The notes under the pieces are model-generated. The model was given only the letters and a program-made list of their open reading frames with translations, made no database searches and had not been told where the DNA came from. Of a stretch of DNA of 64,000 nt, positions 33,243 through 42,190 are shown in pieces; position 1 is the stretch's first letter; the number at the start of each line of letters is the position of its first letter. The DNA comes from a bacterium (GTDB taxonomy: Bacteria; Desulfobacterota_D; UBA1144). A program made the translations under genes and the position numbers. The DNA is taken from the NCBI GenBank assembly GCA_018654605.1, contig JABILG010000003.1:1-64000 (forward strand), in the 5' to 3' direction.

Positions 33243-34431
33243 AAAGAAGGTCATATCAGATTTTCCAAAGTCTTTTTATAAAGGTAAGAAAGTTTTTGTA
33301 CGTGTTGATTTTAATGTCCCAATAAATATTGAAACGGATTCGATTAGAGAAGACTATCGTATTAGGAGAGCGCTACCCACTATTGATTTCTTAATAGATG
33401 CAGGAGCAAAAATTATATTAGGATCCCATTTAGGTAGACCTAAAGGGAAAGTAGTAAAAGATTTGTCTTTGCAAATAGTGTCAAATAGGCTTTCAGAGTT
33501 GATTGATAAAGAGGTTTTATTTGTCGAAGATTTTATTGGAGGTGGCTTATCTAAGCAGCTTGACGACTTACCTAATGGTTCAGTAGTAATGCTTGAAAAT
33601 CTTAGGTTTCATGAAGCAGAAACAGAAAATGACCCAGCATTTTCAATTGAACTAGCCAAACTTGCGGATGTTTACATAAATGAAGCTTTTGGAACCTCAC
33701 ATAGAGCTCATTGTTCTACGTATGGTATGACTAAAGATTTTGTTGATAAAATAAGTGGTTTCCTAGTAGATAAAGAATTAAGTTTTGTTTCGAAAATGAT
33801 GGAAACACCCGAGCATCCGTTTTTGGTTATAATCGGTGGTTCTAAAATAAAAGATAAAATTTCCGCTCTTGGGAATTTGCTCGATAGAGCAGACAAGATA
33901 ATAGTCGGTGGTGGGGCTGCCTATACCTTTCTAAAGGCACAAAACATTAATATAGGAAACTCAATCTATGAGAAAGAAATGTTAAGCTGGGTGGAGGATG
34001 TATATGCTAAATACAAGGATAAGATTGTTCTCCCAATTGACCATGTTATTTCGAAAGATTTCAATAAAACAAGTCAGTGTTTGATATCTGATATAGAGAT
34101 TCCTGATGACCATATGGCACTTGATATTGGCCCAAAGACTATAGAATTGTTCAACTCAGTTATAAAAGGCCCGGGTTATATTTTTTGGAATGGCCCAATG
34201 GGTGTCTTTGAATTTGATCAGTATTCATCTGGGACCATTCATGTTGCTAGAGCAGTTGCTTTAGCGACTTGGAGAGGTGCAACTTCGGTTGTAGGTGGTG
34301 GTGAAACAATTGCGGCAATTCGCAAGGCAGAAGTTTTAGAATCTGAGATTTCACATATGTCTACTGGTGGGGGCGCATTACTAGAATATTTGGGTGGAAG
34401 TAGCTTGCCAGGTATAGAAATTCTTGATTAA
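33235..34431 (+). CDS. pgk: Phosphoglycerate kinase
   Basis: PGK transfers phosphate between 1,3-bisphosphoglycerate and ADP. Signatures: VFVRVDFNVPI, ILGSHLGRPKGK, VMLENLRFHEAETEND, NEAFGTSHRAHCST, IIGGSKIKDKI and WNGPMGVFEFD. No ATG is available at the start; either TTG at 33235 (chosen, with GGAAG five bases upstream) or TTG at 33223 in the ORF track. Both overlap the gap stop, suggesting translational coupling. The length is about 398 residues, normal. Confidence 0.96.
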   Translation: MDKKKVISDFPKSFYKGKKVFVRVDFNVPINIETDSIREDYRIRRALPTIDFLIDAGAKIILGSHLGRPKGKVVKDLSLQIVSNRLSELIDKEVLFVEDFIGGGLSKQLDDLPNGSVVMLENLRFHEAETENDPAFSIELAKLADVYINEAFGTSHRAHCSTYGMTKDFVDKISGFLVDKELSFVSKMMETPEHPFLVIIGGSKIKDKISALGNLLDRADKIIVGGGAAYTFLKAQNINIGNSIYEKEMLSWVEDVYAKYKDKIVLPIDHVISKDFNKTSQCLISDIEIPDDHMALDIGPKTIELFNSVIKGPGYIFWNGPMGVFEFDQYSSGTIHVARAVALATWRGATSVVGGGETIAAIRKAEVLESEISHMSTGGGALLEYLGGSSLPGIEILD

Positions 34432-34453
34432 TAATTTATAATAAAAAAATAGA

Positions 34454-35527
34454 ATGAAAAAAAGTTCCAAGAACGATTTAAGTTGGATTGAGACTCTGTT
34501 GGGTGACGAAGCTAGTTATCTTCTTGATCACCAATGTAAAACAGTAGATTTAAAAAATATAATAAAACCTGGTCCAGATTTTGTAGATAGGGTCCTAAAA
34601 GATTCAGATAGGTCTAATGTTGTTTTAAGAAATCTTCAAACTTTATTTAATCATGGAAGACTTGGTGGAACCGGATATCTTTCGATACTTCCAGTTGATC
34701 AAGGTGTTGAGCATTCAGCTGGAGCATCTTTTGCACCAAACCCAATATATTTTGATCCAGACAACATTGTTAAGCTCGCAATTGAAGGTGGGTGTGGTGC
34801 TGTAACTTCAACTTTAGGTGTTCTTGGCTCTGTTTCAAGGAAGTATGCTCATAAGATTCCTTTTATTTTAAAATTAAATCATAATGAATTCTTAACTTAC
34901 CCAAACCAGTATGATCAGATTCGTTTTGCTTCTGTTGACCAAGCTTTTAATATGGGTGCTATTGGTGTTGGAGCAACTATCTATTTTGGGTCAGAAGAGA
35001 GTACTAGGCAAATACAGGAGGTCTCAGAGCTTTTTGAATATGCTCACTCTTTAGGCTTGGTAACAATACTTTGGGCCTATCTCAGAAACTCATCTTTTAA
35101 AACAAGCAAAAATGATTATCATTTAAGTTCAGACTTGACAGGTCAAGCTAACCACTTATCTGCAACAATTCAGGCGGATATTGTAAAGCAAAAGATGGCA
35201 GAAAATAACGGAGGTTTTAATGAACTTAATTTTGGGAAGACCCACAAGAAGGTTTATTCAGAGTTAACCTCGAGCCATCCTATAGACCTAAACAGGTATC
35301 AAGTTCTAAATTGTTTATCCGGTAGAGCTGGTTTAATTAACTCAGGTGGAGCTTCGGGAGACAATGATATCGCACAAGTAGTTAAGACAGCTATTATTAA
35401 TAAACGTGCGGGTGGTATGGGTTTAATAACTGGAAGAAAGGCTTTCCAAAAACCTATGGATGAAGGTGTTGAAATTTTAAATGCTGTTCAAGATATTTAT
35501 TTAAATAAGAAGATAACTATTGCTTAA
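34454..35527 (+). CDS. fbaB: Class I fructose-bisphosphate aldolase, archaeal/DhnA type
   Basis: The 357-residue protein matches the Schiff-base (class I) FbaB/DhnA family: [23 protein letters not shown] at the start of the barrel, KLNHNEFL with the barrel lysine region, [13 protein letters not shown] and a C-terminal [13 protein letters not shown] phosphate loop. It cleaves or forms fructose-1,6-bisphosphate. It follows pgk after 22 bases and completes a small gap-pgk-fba unit. Its TAA stop interlocks with the fbp stop in TTAA. Confidence 0.92.
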   Translation: MKKSSKNDLSWIETLLGDEASYLLDHQCKTVDLKNIIKPGPDFVDRVLKDSDRSNVVLRNLQTLFNHGRLGGTGYLSILPVDQGVEHSAGASFAPNPIYFDPDNIVKLAIEGGCGAVTSTLGVLGSVSRKYAHKIPFILKLNHNEFLTYPNQYDQIRFASVDQAFNMGAIGVGATIYFGSEESTRQIQEVSELFEYAHSLGLVTILWAYLRNSSFKTSKNDYHLSSDLTGQANHLSATIQADIVKQKMAENNGGFNELNFGKTHKKVYSELTSSHPIDLNRYQVLNCLSGRAGLINSGGASGDNDIAQVVKTAIINKRAGGMGLITGRKAFQKPMDEGVEILNAVQDIYLNKKITIA

Positions 35528-36549
35528 GAAAAAAGCTTACTCTTCAAATACTTACTAACCATTTTAACCATAGTACTTGAACCGATAAATATAGGGGACT
35601 TTTGGTGAATCGATTTTGGTTTAATCGATAAGATATTCTTTTTTCCATCAGAAGCCAGTCCACCAGCTTGTTCGACAATAAATGCCATTGGATTGCACTC
35701 ATACATCAATCTAAGCTTTCCCTCAGGGGCATTCTTTGCTTGGGAGTATATAAAAAGACCACCTTTAAAGAGGCTTCTGTGCAAATCTGCGACCATTGAT
35801 CCTACATAACGTAAAGAATAAGGTCTCCCTGTTTTTACATCTTTTTGTTCGCACCATCTAATGTATTCTTGAAGAGCAAGGGGAAATTCGAAAAAGTTTC
35901 CTTGATTTACTGAATACATCCTAGCGTTTTCAGGTATCTGTATATTTGTTTGAGAAACGTAGAATTCATTCACATAAGGATCTAGTGTAAATGCATCTAC
36001 TCCCTTGCCCACAGTTAAGACATAAATCGTGGAAGATCCATAAATTATATACCCTGCAGCCACCTGCTTTTTCCCCTCTTGTAAGAAATCCTTTGAGGTT
36101 AGTTTCTTTGAACTTTTTGGTTTTTTAAGAATAGAAAAAATTGTGCCAACAGGAACATTTACGTCAATATTAGAGGAACCGTCTAAGGGGTCTATTAATA
36201 CAATATATTTGGAATTTTTGGAATTCTCATTATTAAAAATTACTATTTTCTCATTTTCTTCAGAGACAACCCCAGCGCAATTCCCACCATTCTCTAAGGA
36301 TTTTATGAATAGGTTATTTGCGATTAAGTCTAGTTTTTTGACCTTTTCACCGTGAGAATTTTTAGAGCCAGTATAATCTCCAAGTGAACCAGCGAGAGCT
36401 CCTGTATTCAGCTCTTTGCTTACCTGCCTACCGGCAAGTTTTAAGTCTTTAAGTAGAGCGATAAGCTCCCTATTTTTATCCCCTGAAAGCTTATCTTTTA
36501 ATAGATATTGGTATGCTGTTAACTTCTCATTCACCTTAGAATCATACAC
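35524..36549 (-). CDS. fbp: Fructose-1,6-bisphosphatase class I
   Basis: FBPase removes the 1-phosphate from fructose-1,6-bisphosphate, committing carbon to gluconeogenesis. The metal site [23 protein letters not shown] and the upstream glutamate pair SEENEK are present, with [22 protein letters not shown] and [20 protein letters not shown] later. It is 341 residues, typical of class I. It is convergent with fba and immediately follows the cvpA-like gene with no gap. With fba and gap this supports gluconeogenic growth. Confidence 0.97.
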   Translation of the reverse strand: MYDSKVNEKLTAYQYLLKDKLSGDKNRELIALLKDLKLAGRQVSKELNTGALAGSLGDYTGSKNSHGEKVKKLDLIANNLFIKSLENGGNCAGVVSEENEKIVIFNNENSKNSKYIVLIDPLDGSSNIDVNVPVGTIFSILKKPKSSKKLTSKDFLQEGKKQVAAGYIIYGSSTIYVLTVGKGVDAFTLDPYVNEFYVSQTNIQIPENARMYSVNQGNFFEFPLALQEYIRWCEQKDVKTGRPYSLRYVGSMVADLHRSLFKGGLFIYSQAKNAPEGKLRLMYECNPMAFIVEQAGGLASDGKKNILSIKPKSIHQKSPIFIGSSTMVKMVSKYLKSKLFS

Positions 36550-36993
36550 TTATATAGTCAAAAAAAAAGACAAATATCCTATAATTTTTTTACAGAAGAG
36601 GCTTTCTATATTAAAGATTTCTCTAATGGCCAGTAGTAATAGAAATCCAATCACCGAACCTAGTGCTAGACCTGTTAGCAAACCTATTACTCTATTTAAC
36701 AAAGATAGATTTAAATAAGATAAAACCATATTGATTAAAAAGAAGAATAGTTTAGAAATGCCATAGAGGGCTAGATAAACACAAATAGTGGAAATCAGAT
36801 ACGATCCATGGCCACTGTAAAAATTATAATCAGAAATTAATTTTGAATTAATTTCATTGGATCCTATAAAAGAGACAAAAAGTGGAATTAATAAACAAAA
36901 GAACTTGGAGAAAGATTTAATGATCCCTAAATAGAAACCAGCTAAACCGAAGATTAAAACTACTATGCCGAAAATGAAATCATAAATAAGCAT
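36550..36993 (-). CDS. CvpA-family membrane protein
   Basis: The 147-residue protein has four hydrophobic segments and the family pattern: an N-terminal DFIFGIVVLIFGLAGFYLGIIKSFSKF and a later SLLNRVIGLLTGLALGSVIGFLLLLAI. CvpA proteins are inner-membrane proteins linked to colicin V export and, in some species, to envelope integrity; the mechanism is unknown. A GGGAG motif precedes the ATG. It is directly upstream of fbp on the same strand and divergent from the polyprenyl synthase gene. Confidence 0.8.
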   Translation of the reverse strand: MLIYDFIFGIVVLIFGLAGFYLGIIKSFSKFFCLLIPLFVSFIGSNEINSKLISDYNFYSGHGSYLISTICVYLALYGISKLFFFLINMVLSYLNLSLLNRVIGLLTGLALGSVIGFLLLLAIREIFNIESLFCKKIIGYLSFFLTI

Positions 36994-37024
36994 CTCCCAT
37001 ATTTTATATTATTTTTTTAGCTTT

Positions 37025-37052
37025 TTGACTTATTTATTTTTTCTGATAACTT
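37025..37052 (+). promoter_or_regulatory. Promoter of the polyprenyl synthase gene, predicted leaderless
   Basis: TTGACT (37025-37030), a 16-base spacer and TAACTT (37047-37052) precede the ATG by only 6 bases, which would place the transcription start at the start codon. No ribosome-binding site is present. Confidence 0.6.
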
Positions 37053-37058
37053 ACAAAA

Positions 37059-38039
37059 ATGGATTCTTCATTAATAAAAGAGCCTATTTTAAAATATCTT
37101 AATAAGGTTGAATTATTACTCAACGATGAAATCCCTACTGATATTAAGATTTCTTTTGATGTAATTAAGCATCTTATCAATAAACCCGGAAAAAGGCTCA
37201 GGCCCTCAATTGTTCTACTTTCCGCACTTTCCTTGGGAAAAATTATAGATAAAAAGATATTGTCAGCTGCAGCATCTGTAGAATTGCTTCATAATGCTTC
37301 TTTGATTCATGACGATATAGTAGATCAGGCTGAGATTAGAAGGGGATTAAAGTCAGCTAATAAGATTTGGGGAGACCACGCTACAGTCTTAGTAGGAGAC
37401 TTTTTGCTTGCAAGGTCACTTTTCTTAATTAATAAGTCTAAAAATAGTCAAGTTATGGGGTCTGTAACTAATGCAGCATCTGAATTAGCAAATGGTCAAA
37501 TACTGGATATTATGATTTCGAAGAGATTAGTAAATTTTAACCAAGATATTTATTTCAAGATGATAAGGTTAAAAACAGCCTCGCTTATTTCATCATCTGC
37601 CGAAGTTGGTGCGCTTCTTTCAACATCAGATATATCTAAAGTAAGAAAATTAAAATCATATGGTATAAATCTCGGAATTTCTTACCAGTTAATTGATGAT
37701 GCATTAGATTTACTTGGAGACACAAGGAAGATGGGAAAGAATACAATGGAAGATATAAAAGAAGGTAAGGTTACATTGCCAATGTTGATAGCATTAGACA
37801 AAGCACCATCTAAAGACAAAAGAGGTATCTTGAAAATCTTACAAAAGAAAAATTTTGATAGAAAGAATCTAGATATTCTGTATAATTTTGTATTAGAAAA
37901 TAATGCAGTAGAAGAAACTTTAAAGTCTGCAAGTGACTATAGTTCAAAGGCAATCGTAGCAATTGAGTCTTTAAATAAGAGTCAATATAAAGATTCATTA
38001 ATAGCTTTGGCTAAAGAGAACATAGTTAGGGTGTCTTAG
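37059..38039 (+). CDS. ispB: Trans polyprenyl diphosphate synthase
   Basis: The enzyme extends allylic diphosphates with IPP. The first aspartate-rich motif is LIHDDIVDQAEIRRG (DDxxD), the second LIDDALDLLGD (DDxxD), and NKPGKRLRPS binds IPP. At 326 residues, with a small residue (Ala) four positions before the first motif rather than an aromatic, it fits a long-chain (octaprenyl-like) quinone side-chain synthase better than a farnesyl synthase. Chain length is inference. It lies 2 bases before the mutase gene on the same strand. Confidence 0.88.
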   Translation: MDSSLIKEPILKYLNKVELLLNDEIPTDIKISFDVIKHLINKPGKRLRPSIVLLSALSLGKIIDKKILSAAASVELLHNASLIHDDIVDQAEIRRGLKSANKIWGDHATVLVGDFLLARSLFLINKSKNSQVMGSVTNAASELANGQILDIMISKRLVNFNQDIYFKMIRLKTASLISSSAEVGALLSTSDISKVRKLKSYGINLGISYQLIDDALDLLGDTRKMGKNTMEDIKEGKVTLPMLIALDKAPSKDKRGILKILQKKNFDRKNLDILYNFVLENNAVEETLKSASDYSSKAIVAIESLNKSQYKDSLIALAKENIVRVS

Positions 38040-38041
38040 TT

Positions 38042-39667
38042 ATGAAGAAGGATGATTGGGAAAACAAATATAAAGAAAAGTTAAAGGAAAGAAAGAAAGA
38101 ATTCAAAACCACGTCTAACATCAAAATAGAAAGATTTTATACCCAAAAAGATGTCTCAGGGAATCTAGATGAGAAGAACTCTATGCCTGGCGAGTTCCCT
38201 TTCACTAGAGGTGTTCAACCAACTATGTATAGAGGAAGATTCTGGACTATGAGGCAATACGCTGGTTTCGGATCTGCAAAGGAAACAAATGAAAGGTTTA
38301 AATATCTCTTAGATAAAGGTCAAACAGGCTTAAGTGTAGCCTTTGATCTTCCTACACAAATGGGTTATGACTCAGATGCACCTGTTAGTAAAGGAGAAGT
38401 TGGAAAGGTTGGAGTTGCTATTGACTCGTTAAGAGACATTGAGATTCTATTTGACGGGATTCCATTAGATAAAGTATCAACTTCGATGACTATCAACGCT
38501 ACAGCATCAATGCTTTTGGCAATGTATATAGTCGCCGCAGAGAAACAAGGAGTTTCCGCAGATAAGATTATGGGCACAACTCAGAATGACTTATTGAAGG
38601 AGTTTGTCGCCCGAGGGACTTACGCTTTTCCACCGAACCCATCGGTCCAAATAAGTGTTGATTTGATGGAGTACTGTAAAGATTTTGTGCCCAAGTGGAA
38701 TCCAATTAGCGTTAGTGGATATCATATTCGAGAAGCTGGTTCTACAGCAGTCCAAGAAGTCGCATTTATGTTAGCAGACGCTATAGAGTATCTCAAAATT
38801 GCAAAAGAAAGGAATTTGGACATTGAAGGAATATGCAAGAGAGTTTCATTCTTTTTTGCAGTACATGGTAATTTTTTTGAAGAAATTTCTAAATATAGAG
38901 CTGCAAGAAGGATATGGGCGAATATACTGAGAAAAGAATTTGATGTCAAAGATGATAATGCTTGTAAATTTAGGACTCATTCGCAAACTGGTGGAGTGAC
39001 GCTCACTGCTCAGCAACCTTTAAATAATATAGTTAGAACCGCTATGCAAGCTATGGCAGCGGTCCTAGGTGGTACTCAGTCATTGCATACAAATTCATTT
39101 GATGAAGCCTTAGGCTTGCCTACTGAAGAGTCCGCAACAATAGCTTTAAGAACTCAACAAATCATTGCTCATGAGTGTGAAGTTGCGAACACTATTGACC
39201 CTTTTGCAGGTTCGTATTTTGTAGAAAATCTAACTGATCAAATTGAAGAAAAAGTTTACGAATACCTTGAAATTATAAAAGAGAAAGGCGGGATGGTTAA
39301 GTGTATAGAAGAAAATTACATTCAGAGTGAAATTGAAAATTCTGCATATGATTTTCAGATTGAACTTGAAAGTAAAGAGAGAATTATTGTGGGCGTTAAT
39401 GATTTTAAGGCGGAGGATGAGGAAGTGCCTCCTATTCAAGGAATAGATAAGAACTTAGAAAAAAATCAGAACGAAAGTTTAGAAATTCTAAGAAAGGGAA
39501 GAGATATTAAGAAAGTTAATGAATGTTTATCCTTACTTGCCAAAGCTGCCAAGAATAGTGAAAACATAATGCCTTATATTCTAGAAGCAGTGAGAGAATA
39601 CTGTACTATTGGTGAGATGACATCAGCACTAGAGTCAGTTCATGGAAGATATAAAGGTTCAATCTAG
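38042..39667 (+). CDS. mcmA1: Methylmalonyl-CoA mutase, large (catalytic) subunit
   Basis: The 541-residue protein is the TIM-barrel acyl-CoA mutase domain alone; the C-terminal B12-binding domain (DxHxxG) is absent, so a separate small subunit must exist outside this window. The substrate-specificity residues of methylmalonyl-CoA mutases are kept: Tyr73 in RQYAGF and Arg191 in FVARGTY (equivalent to Tyr89/Arg207 of the Propionibacterium enzyme), and catalytic His228 in SGYHIREAG. This argues against isobutyryl- or 2-hydroxyisobutyryl-CoA mutase. It converts (R)-methylmalonyl-CoA to succinyl-CoA, and pairs functionally with the carboxylase operon at 54-57 kb. Confidence 0.95.
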   Translation: MKKDDWENKYKEKLKERKKEFKTTSNIKIERFYTQKDVSGNLDEKNSMPGEFPFTRGVQPTMYRGRFWTMRQYAGFGSAKETNERFKYLLDKGQTGLSVAFDLPTQMGYDSDAPVSKGEVGKVGVAIDSLRDIEILFDGIPLDKVSTSMTINATASMLLAMYIVAAEKQGVSADKIMGTTQNDLLKEFVARGTYAFPPNPSVQISVDLMEYCKDFVPKWNPISVSGYHIREAGSTAVQEVAFMLADAIEYLKIAKERNLDIEGICKRVSFFFAVHGNFFEEISKYRAARRIWANILRKEFDVKDDNACKFRTHSQTGGVTLTAQQPLNNIVRTAMQAMAAVLGGTQSLHTNSFDEALGLPTEESATIALRTQQIIAHECEVANTIDPFAGSYFVENLTDQIEEKVYEYLEIIKEKGGMVKCIEENYIQSEIENSAYDFQIELESKERIIVGVNDFKAEDEEVPPIQGIDKNLEKNQNESLEILRKGRDIKKVNECLSLLAKAAKNSENIMPYILEAVREYCTIGEMTSALESVHGRYKGSI

Positions 39668-40099
39668 TCTCTTACTCATCAAGACAGCATCTTGTCCATC
39701 TTCTTCGTAATAATTCTTTCTTATTGAGTCGTCTTTAAAGCCATGCTTTTTATATAACTTGATAGCCGAATAATTATCCACTCTAACCTCTAATACAATT
39801 CTCTTTATACCTTTAAGGCTTGTTATTGTCTCCAACTCTTTGATAAGCTTTTCCGCAATATAGTTTCTTCTTTGACTTTGTTCAACACCAATCCTTTCGA
39901 TTTCAATAAAGTCTATATAGTCCCGTGCAAAAAGGTAACCTAGAATTTGTCCTTTATTATTTACTAAAAGATTTATTCCCTTAGGGTGTTTGATTTGATT
40001 TTTAATTATTTGATCTGACCAGCAATTTGAAAAGATAACCTTTTCTAATTTATATATCTCCTCTAAATCGTTAAAATCTATTTTTCTAATTGAGCCCAT
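39659..40099 (-). CDS. rimI: GNAT acetyltransferase, probable RimI
   Basis: The 146-residue GNAT protein shows the acetyl-CoA-binding motif A region SQRRNYIAEKLIKELE and the RimI-like VLEVRVDNYSAIKLYKKHGF followed by KNYYEEDGQDAVLMSKRL. RimI acetylates the N-terminal alanine of ribosomal protein bS18. The motif text is close to the RimI consensus but other N-terminal acetyltransferases are possible. It is divergent from queC across only 27 bases, and its end overlaps the mutase gene by 9 bases. Confidence 0.88.
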   Translation of the reverse strand: MGSIRKIDFNDLEEIYKLEKVIFSNCWSDQIIKNQIKHPKGINLLVNNKGQILGYLFARDYIDFIEIERIGVEQSQRRNYIAEKLIKELETITSLKGIKRIVLEVRVDNYSAIKLYKKHGFKDDSIRKNYYEEDGQDAVLMSKRLD

Positions 40100-40126
40100 G
40101 AATATATAATATTATTTATCAATTTT
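40100..40126. promoter_or_regulatory. 27-base divergent promoter between rimI and queC
   Basis: The spacer between two opposed ATG codons is only 27 bases and consists of AATATATAATATTATTTATCAATTTT-like sequence. TATAAT at 40105-40110 serves the plus strand, and the overlapping complementary TATTAT/TATATT can serve the minus strand. There is no room for a preQ1 riboswitch before queC. Confidence 0.5.
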
Positions 40127-40858
40127 ATGAAACATGCATTAGTTATTTTAAGTGGAGGTCAGGATTCTGTAACATGTCTATTTTGGGCAATTAGTCAGGG
40201 GTATACATGTTCAGCACTAACCTTTGATTATGGTCAACTACATAGTATTGAGATTGAGTCCGCTAAAAAGGCTGCAGAATTAGCCAAGATTGACAAACAT
40301 GAAATACTATCTATAGGTCCGCTTTTTTCAGGAAAATCCCCTTTGACGAATAAAGATATAAAGCTTGACCAGTTCTCCAGTCTGGAAGATTTTACTTCTG
40401 GGATTCAGAATACGTTTGTACCTGGGAGGAACTTATTATTTCTTTCTTTAGCTGCAAACAAAGCATACTCTATGGATATAGACACTATGATTACAGGAAT
40501 TTGCCAAGAGGATTTTGGAGGATATCCAGATTGTAGAATAGATTTTGTAAAGAGTCTGGAAGAAACTATTTCACTAGCAATGGAGAGAAAGATAAAAATA
40601 TTAACACCTCTGATGGATTTGAAGAAATCAGATATAGTCTTAATGGCGAAGGGGCTTCCTAAAAAATGTTGGGAGGCTTTATCCTTTTCTCATACTAGTT
40701 ATGATGGGAAATATCCACCTACATCTAATGATCATGCAAATTTATTGAGAGCGAGAGGTTTTGAAGAAGCTGGATATCCAGACCCCTTAGTAGAACGGGC
40801 TGTTCGTGAAAATCTAATGGAATTACCAAAGACAAAAAATTATGAAATTAAAGATTAA
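40127..40858 (+). CDS. queC: 7-cyano-7-deazaguanine (preQ0) synthase, zinc-site variant
   Basis: QueC converts carboxy-deazaguanine to preQ0 with ATP and ammonia. The PP-loop ILSGGQDSVTCL, FDYGQLHSIE, VPGRNLLFLSLAANKAYS and QEDFGGYPDCR are typical. The C-terminal zinc site is not: where usual QueC has four cysteines (HTCYxG...PPCGKCxxCLLR), this protein reads HTSYDGKYPPTSNDHANLLR, with Ser191, Thr199, Asp202 and Asn205 at exactly the cysteine positions. The surrounding residues are preserved, so this looks like a stable variant rather than decay. It overlaps queE by 17 bases. Confidence 0.93.
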   Translation: MKHALVILSGGQDSVTCLFWAISQGYTCSALTFDYGQLHSIEIESAKKAAELAKIDKHEILSIGPLFSGKSPLTNKDIKLDQFSSLEDFTSGIQNTFVPGRNLLFLSLAANKAYSMDIDTMITGICQEDFGGYPDCRIDFVKSLEETISLAMERKIKILTPLMDLKKSDIVLMAKGLPKKCWEALSFSHTSYDGKYPPTSNDHANLLRARGFEEAGYPDPLVERAVRENLMELPKTKNYEIKD

Positions 40859-41486
40859 TGAAATTTTCTACTCTCTTCAAGGGGAAGGTTTGCAGATAGG
40901 CATTCCTACAGTCTTTGTTCGTTTGTTTGGGTGCAGCTTAAGATGTGCATGGTGCGACTCTATGTATGCAGTCAAAGGCGATGATTATAAAGAGTATTCG
41001 GTTAATCAGTTAATTAGTAAGATTGAGAAGTTGAAATGCGAGAATGTTTGTATAACAGGAGGTGAGCCTCTTCACCAAAAAGAAGGTTTAGTTGCTCTAA
41101 CAAAAAGATTATTAGAAGATAATTATAAGATTCTCTTAGAAACCGCTGGGCATATCAAACCTATGCCTATATTTAACGATCCTAATGTTCTTATTAGTAT
41201 GGACTGCAAGTGCCCTGGATCAGGAATGGAAAAAAAGACAAATCTAAATTTATTAAATGACTTACAAATTAAAGACCAGATTAAATTTGTTATTAAAGAT
41301 TTAATAGATTACGAATATGCAAAAAATATTGTTATAAAGAATAATTTTAACGCAGAAGTAATATTTCAGCCTGTTTATGGGTCTAGCTTAGAAGAATTAG
41401 TTGACCTGGTTCTTCAAGACAATTTGAACATCAGAGTTATACCTCAAATACACAAGATAATCTGGGGTGATATCAGGGGTGTATAA
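40842..41486 (+). CDS. queE: 7-carboxy-7-deazaguanine synthase, radical SAM
   Basis: QueE forms the deazaguanine ring from carboxy-tetrahydropterin (CPH4). The N-terminal EIFYSLQGEGLQIGIPTVFVRLFGCSLRCAWCDS has the radical SAM cysteines, and VCITGGEPLHQKEG the GGEP SAM-binding motif. It is 214 residues, typical. It is the second gene of queC-queE; QueD and QueF are not visible nearby. An open but startless frame follows and leads into a sirtuin-like ORF. Confidence 0.95.
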   Translation: MKLKINEIFYSLQGEGLQIGIPTVFVRLFGCSLRCAWCDSMYAVKGDDYKEYSVNQLISKIEKLKCENVCITGGEPLHQKEGLVALTKRLLEDNYKILLETAGHIKPMPIFNDPNVLISMDCKCPGSGMEKKTNLNLLNDLQIKDQIKFVIKDLIDYEYAKNIVIKNNFNAEVIFQPVYGSSLEELVDLVLQDNLNIRVIPQIHKIIWGDIRGV

Positions 41487-41560
41487 TTAAAAATATTGTC
41501 ATACTGCTAGAGAAAAATTTTTATAAAGATGGCCAACTAGAGATCCTCTTAAGCTATGAA

Positions 41561-42190
41561 TTGCGTCCTGAAATTAGAAAATTTCGTTCTGACGAGGATA
41601 CAAGAAGAGTTTTTCTCGAGGACTTTATTAAAGTGTTTAAGCAAACCGGATCGCTGGAATTATCATCTAATTATAAGAAGGTACTACAAATTGAAAAAGC
41701 TAATGAAATATTAGGTGTAATTAATTTGAATATAGATGGTTTATTAAAACTTAATGGTGCCCAAAAGCTTATAGAACTTGAAGGAAATATTAGTTGGTTT
41801 TATTGTTCTAAGTGTGGGATGGATAAGGATACCAATTTAATTATTCAAAATAAAGATGAGTTTGCCTGTAATTCATGTCACAAGAATATACTTAAACCGA
41901 GTATTCCCTTTGTTGGGCAAGAGTTCTCTCAGTGGGATATGAAGGATTCTTGGATGATGTTAAATTCATGTGATAATTTGATAATTTTTGCTGACAATTT
42001 TCTCTCACCTGTTACCATTTCTTTTATCGATATTGTTGAGAAGAGAATGAAGAATACTAAAATTATTTGCTCAGAATCTTTAAATTCTGATATTTTTGAT
42101 TTTTCCTCAAATAATATTGATTTTATTTATGAATCTAGTGACCTTTTTTTAGATTCACTTATTGAAGCTTTCGGAGACAACATAATTTGA
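41561..42190 (+). CDS. Degenerate sirtuin-like zinc protein
   Basis: The 209-residue product resembles the second half of CobB/Sir2 deacylases: LGVINLNIDGLLKLNGAQKLIELEGNISWFYCSKCG matches TQNIDxLHxxAG..xIELHG....C.xC, and the zinc cysteines C82, C85, C103 and C106 are kept. Catalytic features are lost: the His of ELHG is Glu74, the NAD-binding GAGIS motif and GTSLxVxP are absent. The start is a TTG, but the same frame is open upstream to the queE stop (reading IKNIVILLEKNFY...), where a sirtuin N-terminus would lie, without any ATG, GTG or TTG. It is either a pseudo-enzyme with a rare start codon or a decaying gene. It overlaps thyX by TTGA. Confidence 0.65.
   Translation: MRPEIRKFRSDEDTRRVFLEDFIKVFKQTGSLELSSNYKKVLQIEKANEILGVINLNIDGLLKLNGAQKLIELEGNISWFYCSKCGMDKDTNLIIQNKDEFACNSCHKNILKPSIPFVGQEFSQWDMKDSWMMLNSCDNLIIFADNFLSPVTISFIDIVEKRMKNTKIICSESLNSDIFDFSSNNIDFIYESSDLFLDSLIEAFGDNII

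Noticed and set aside
38600-38680. Possible isobutyryl-CoA mutase signature (Gln in PSVQI)
   Set aside because: The specificity position is the Arg in FVARGTY, not the later PSVQI. Counting with a constant offset of 16 shows Tyr73, Arg191 and His228 all kept, so methylmalonyl-CoA mutase stands.
40100-40126. preQ1 riboswitch upstream of queC
   Set aside because: The spacer to the divergent rimI is only 27 bases, and has no aptamer-like sequence.
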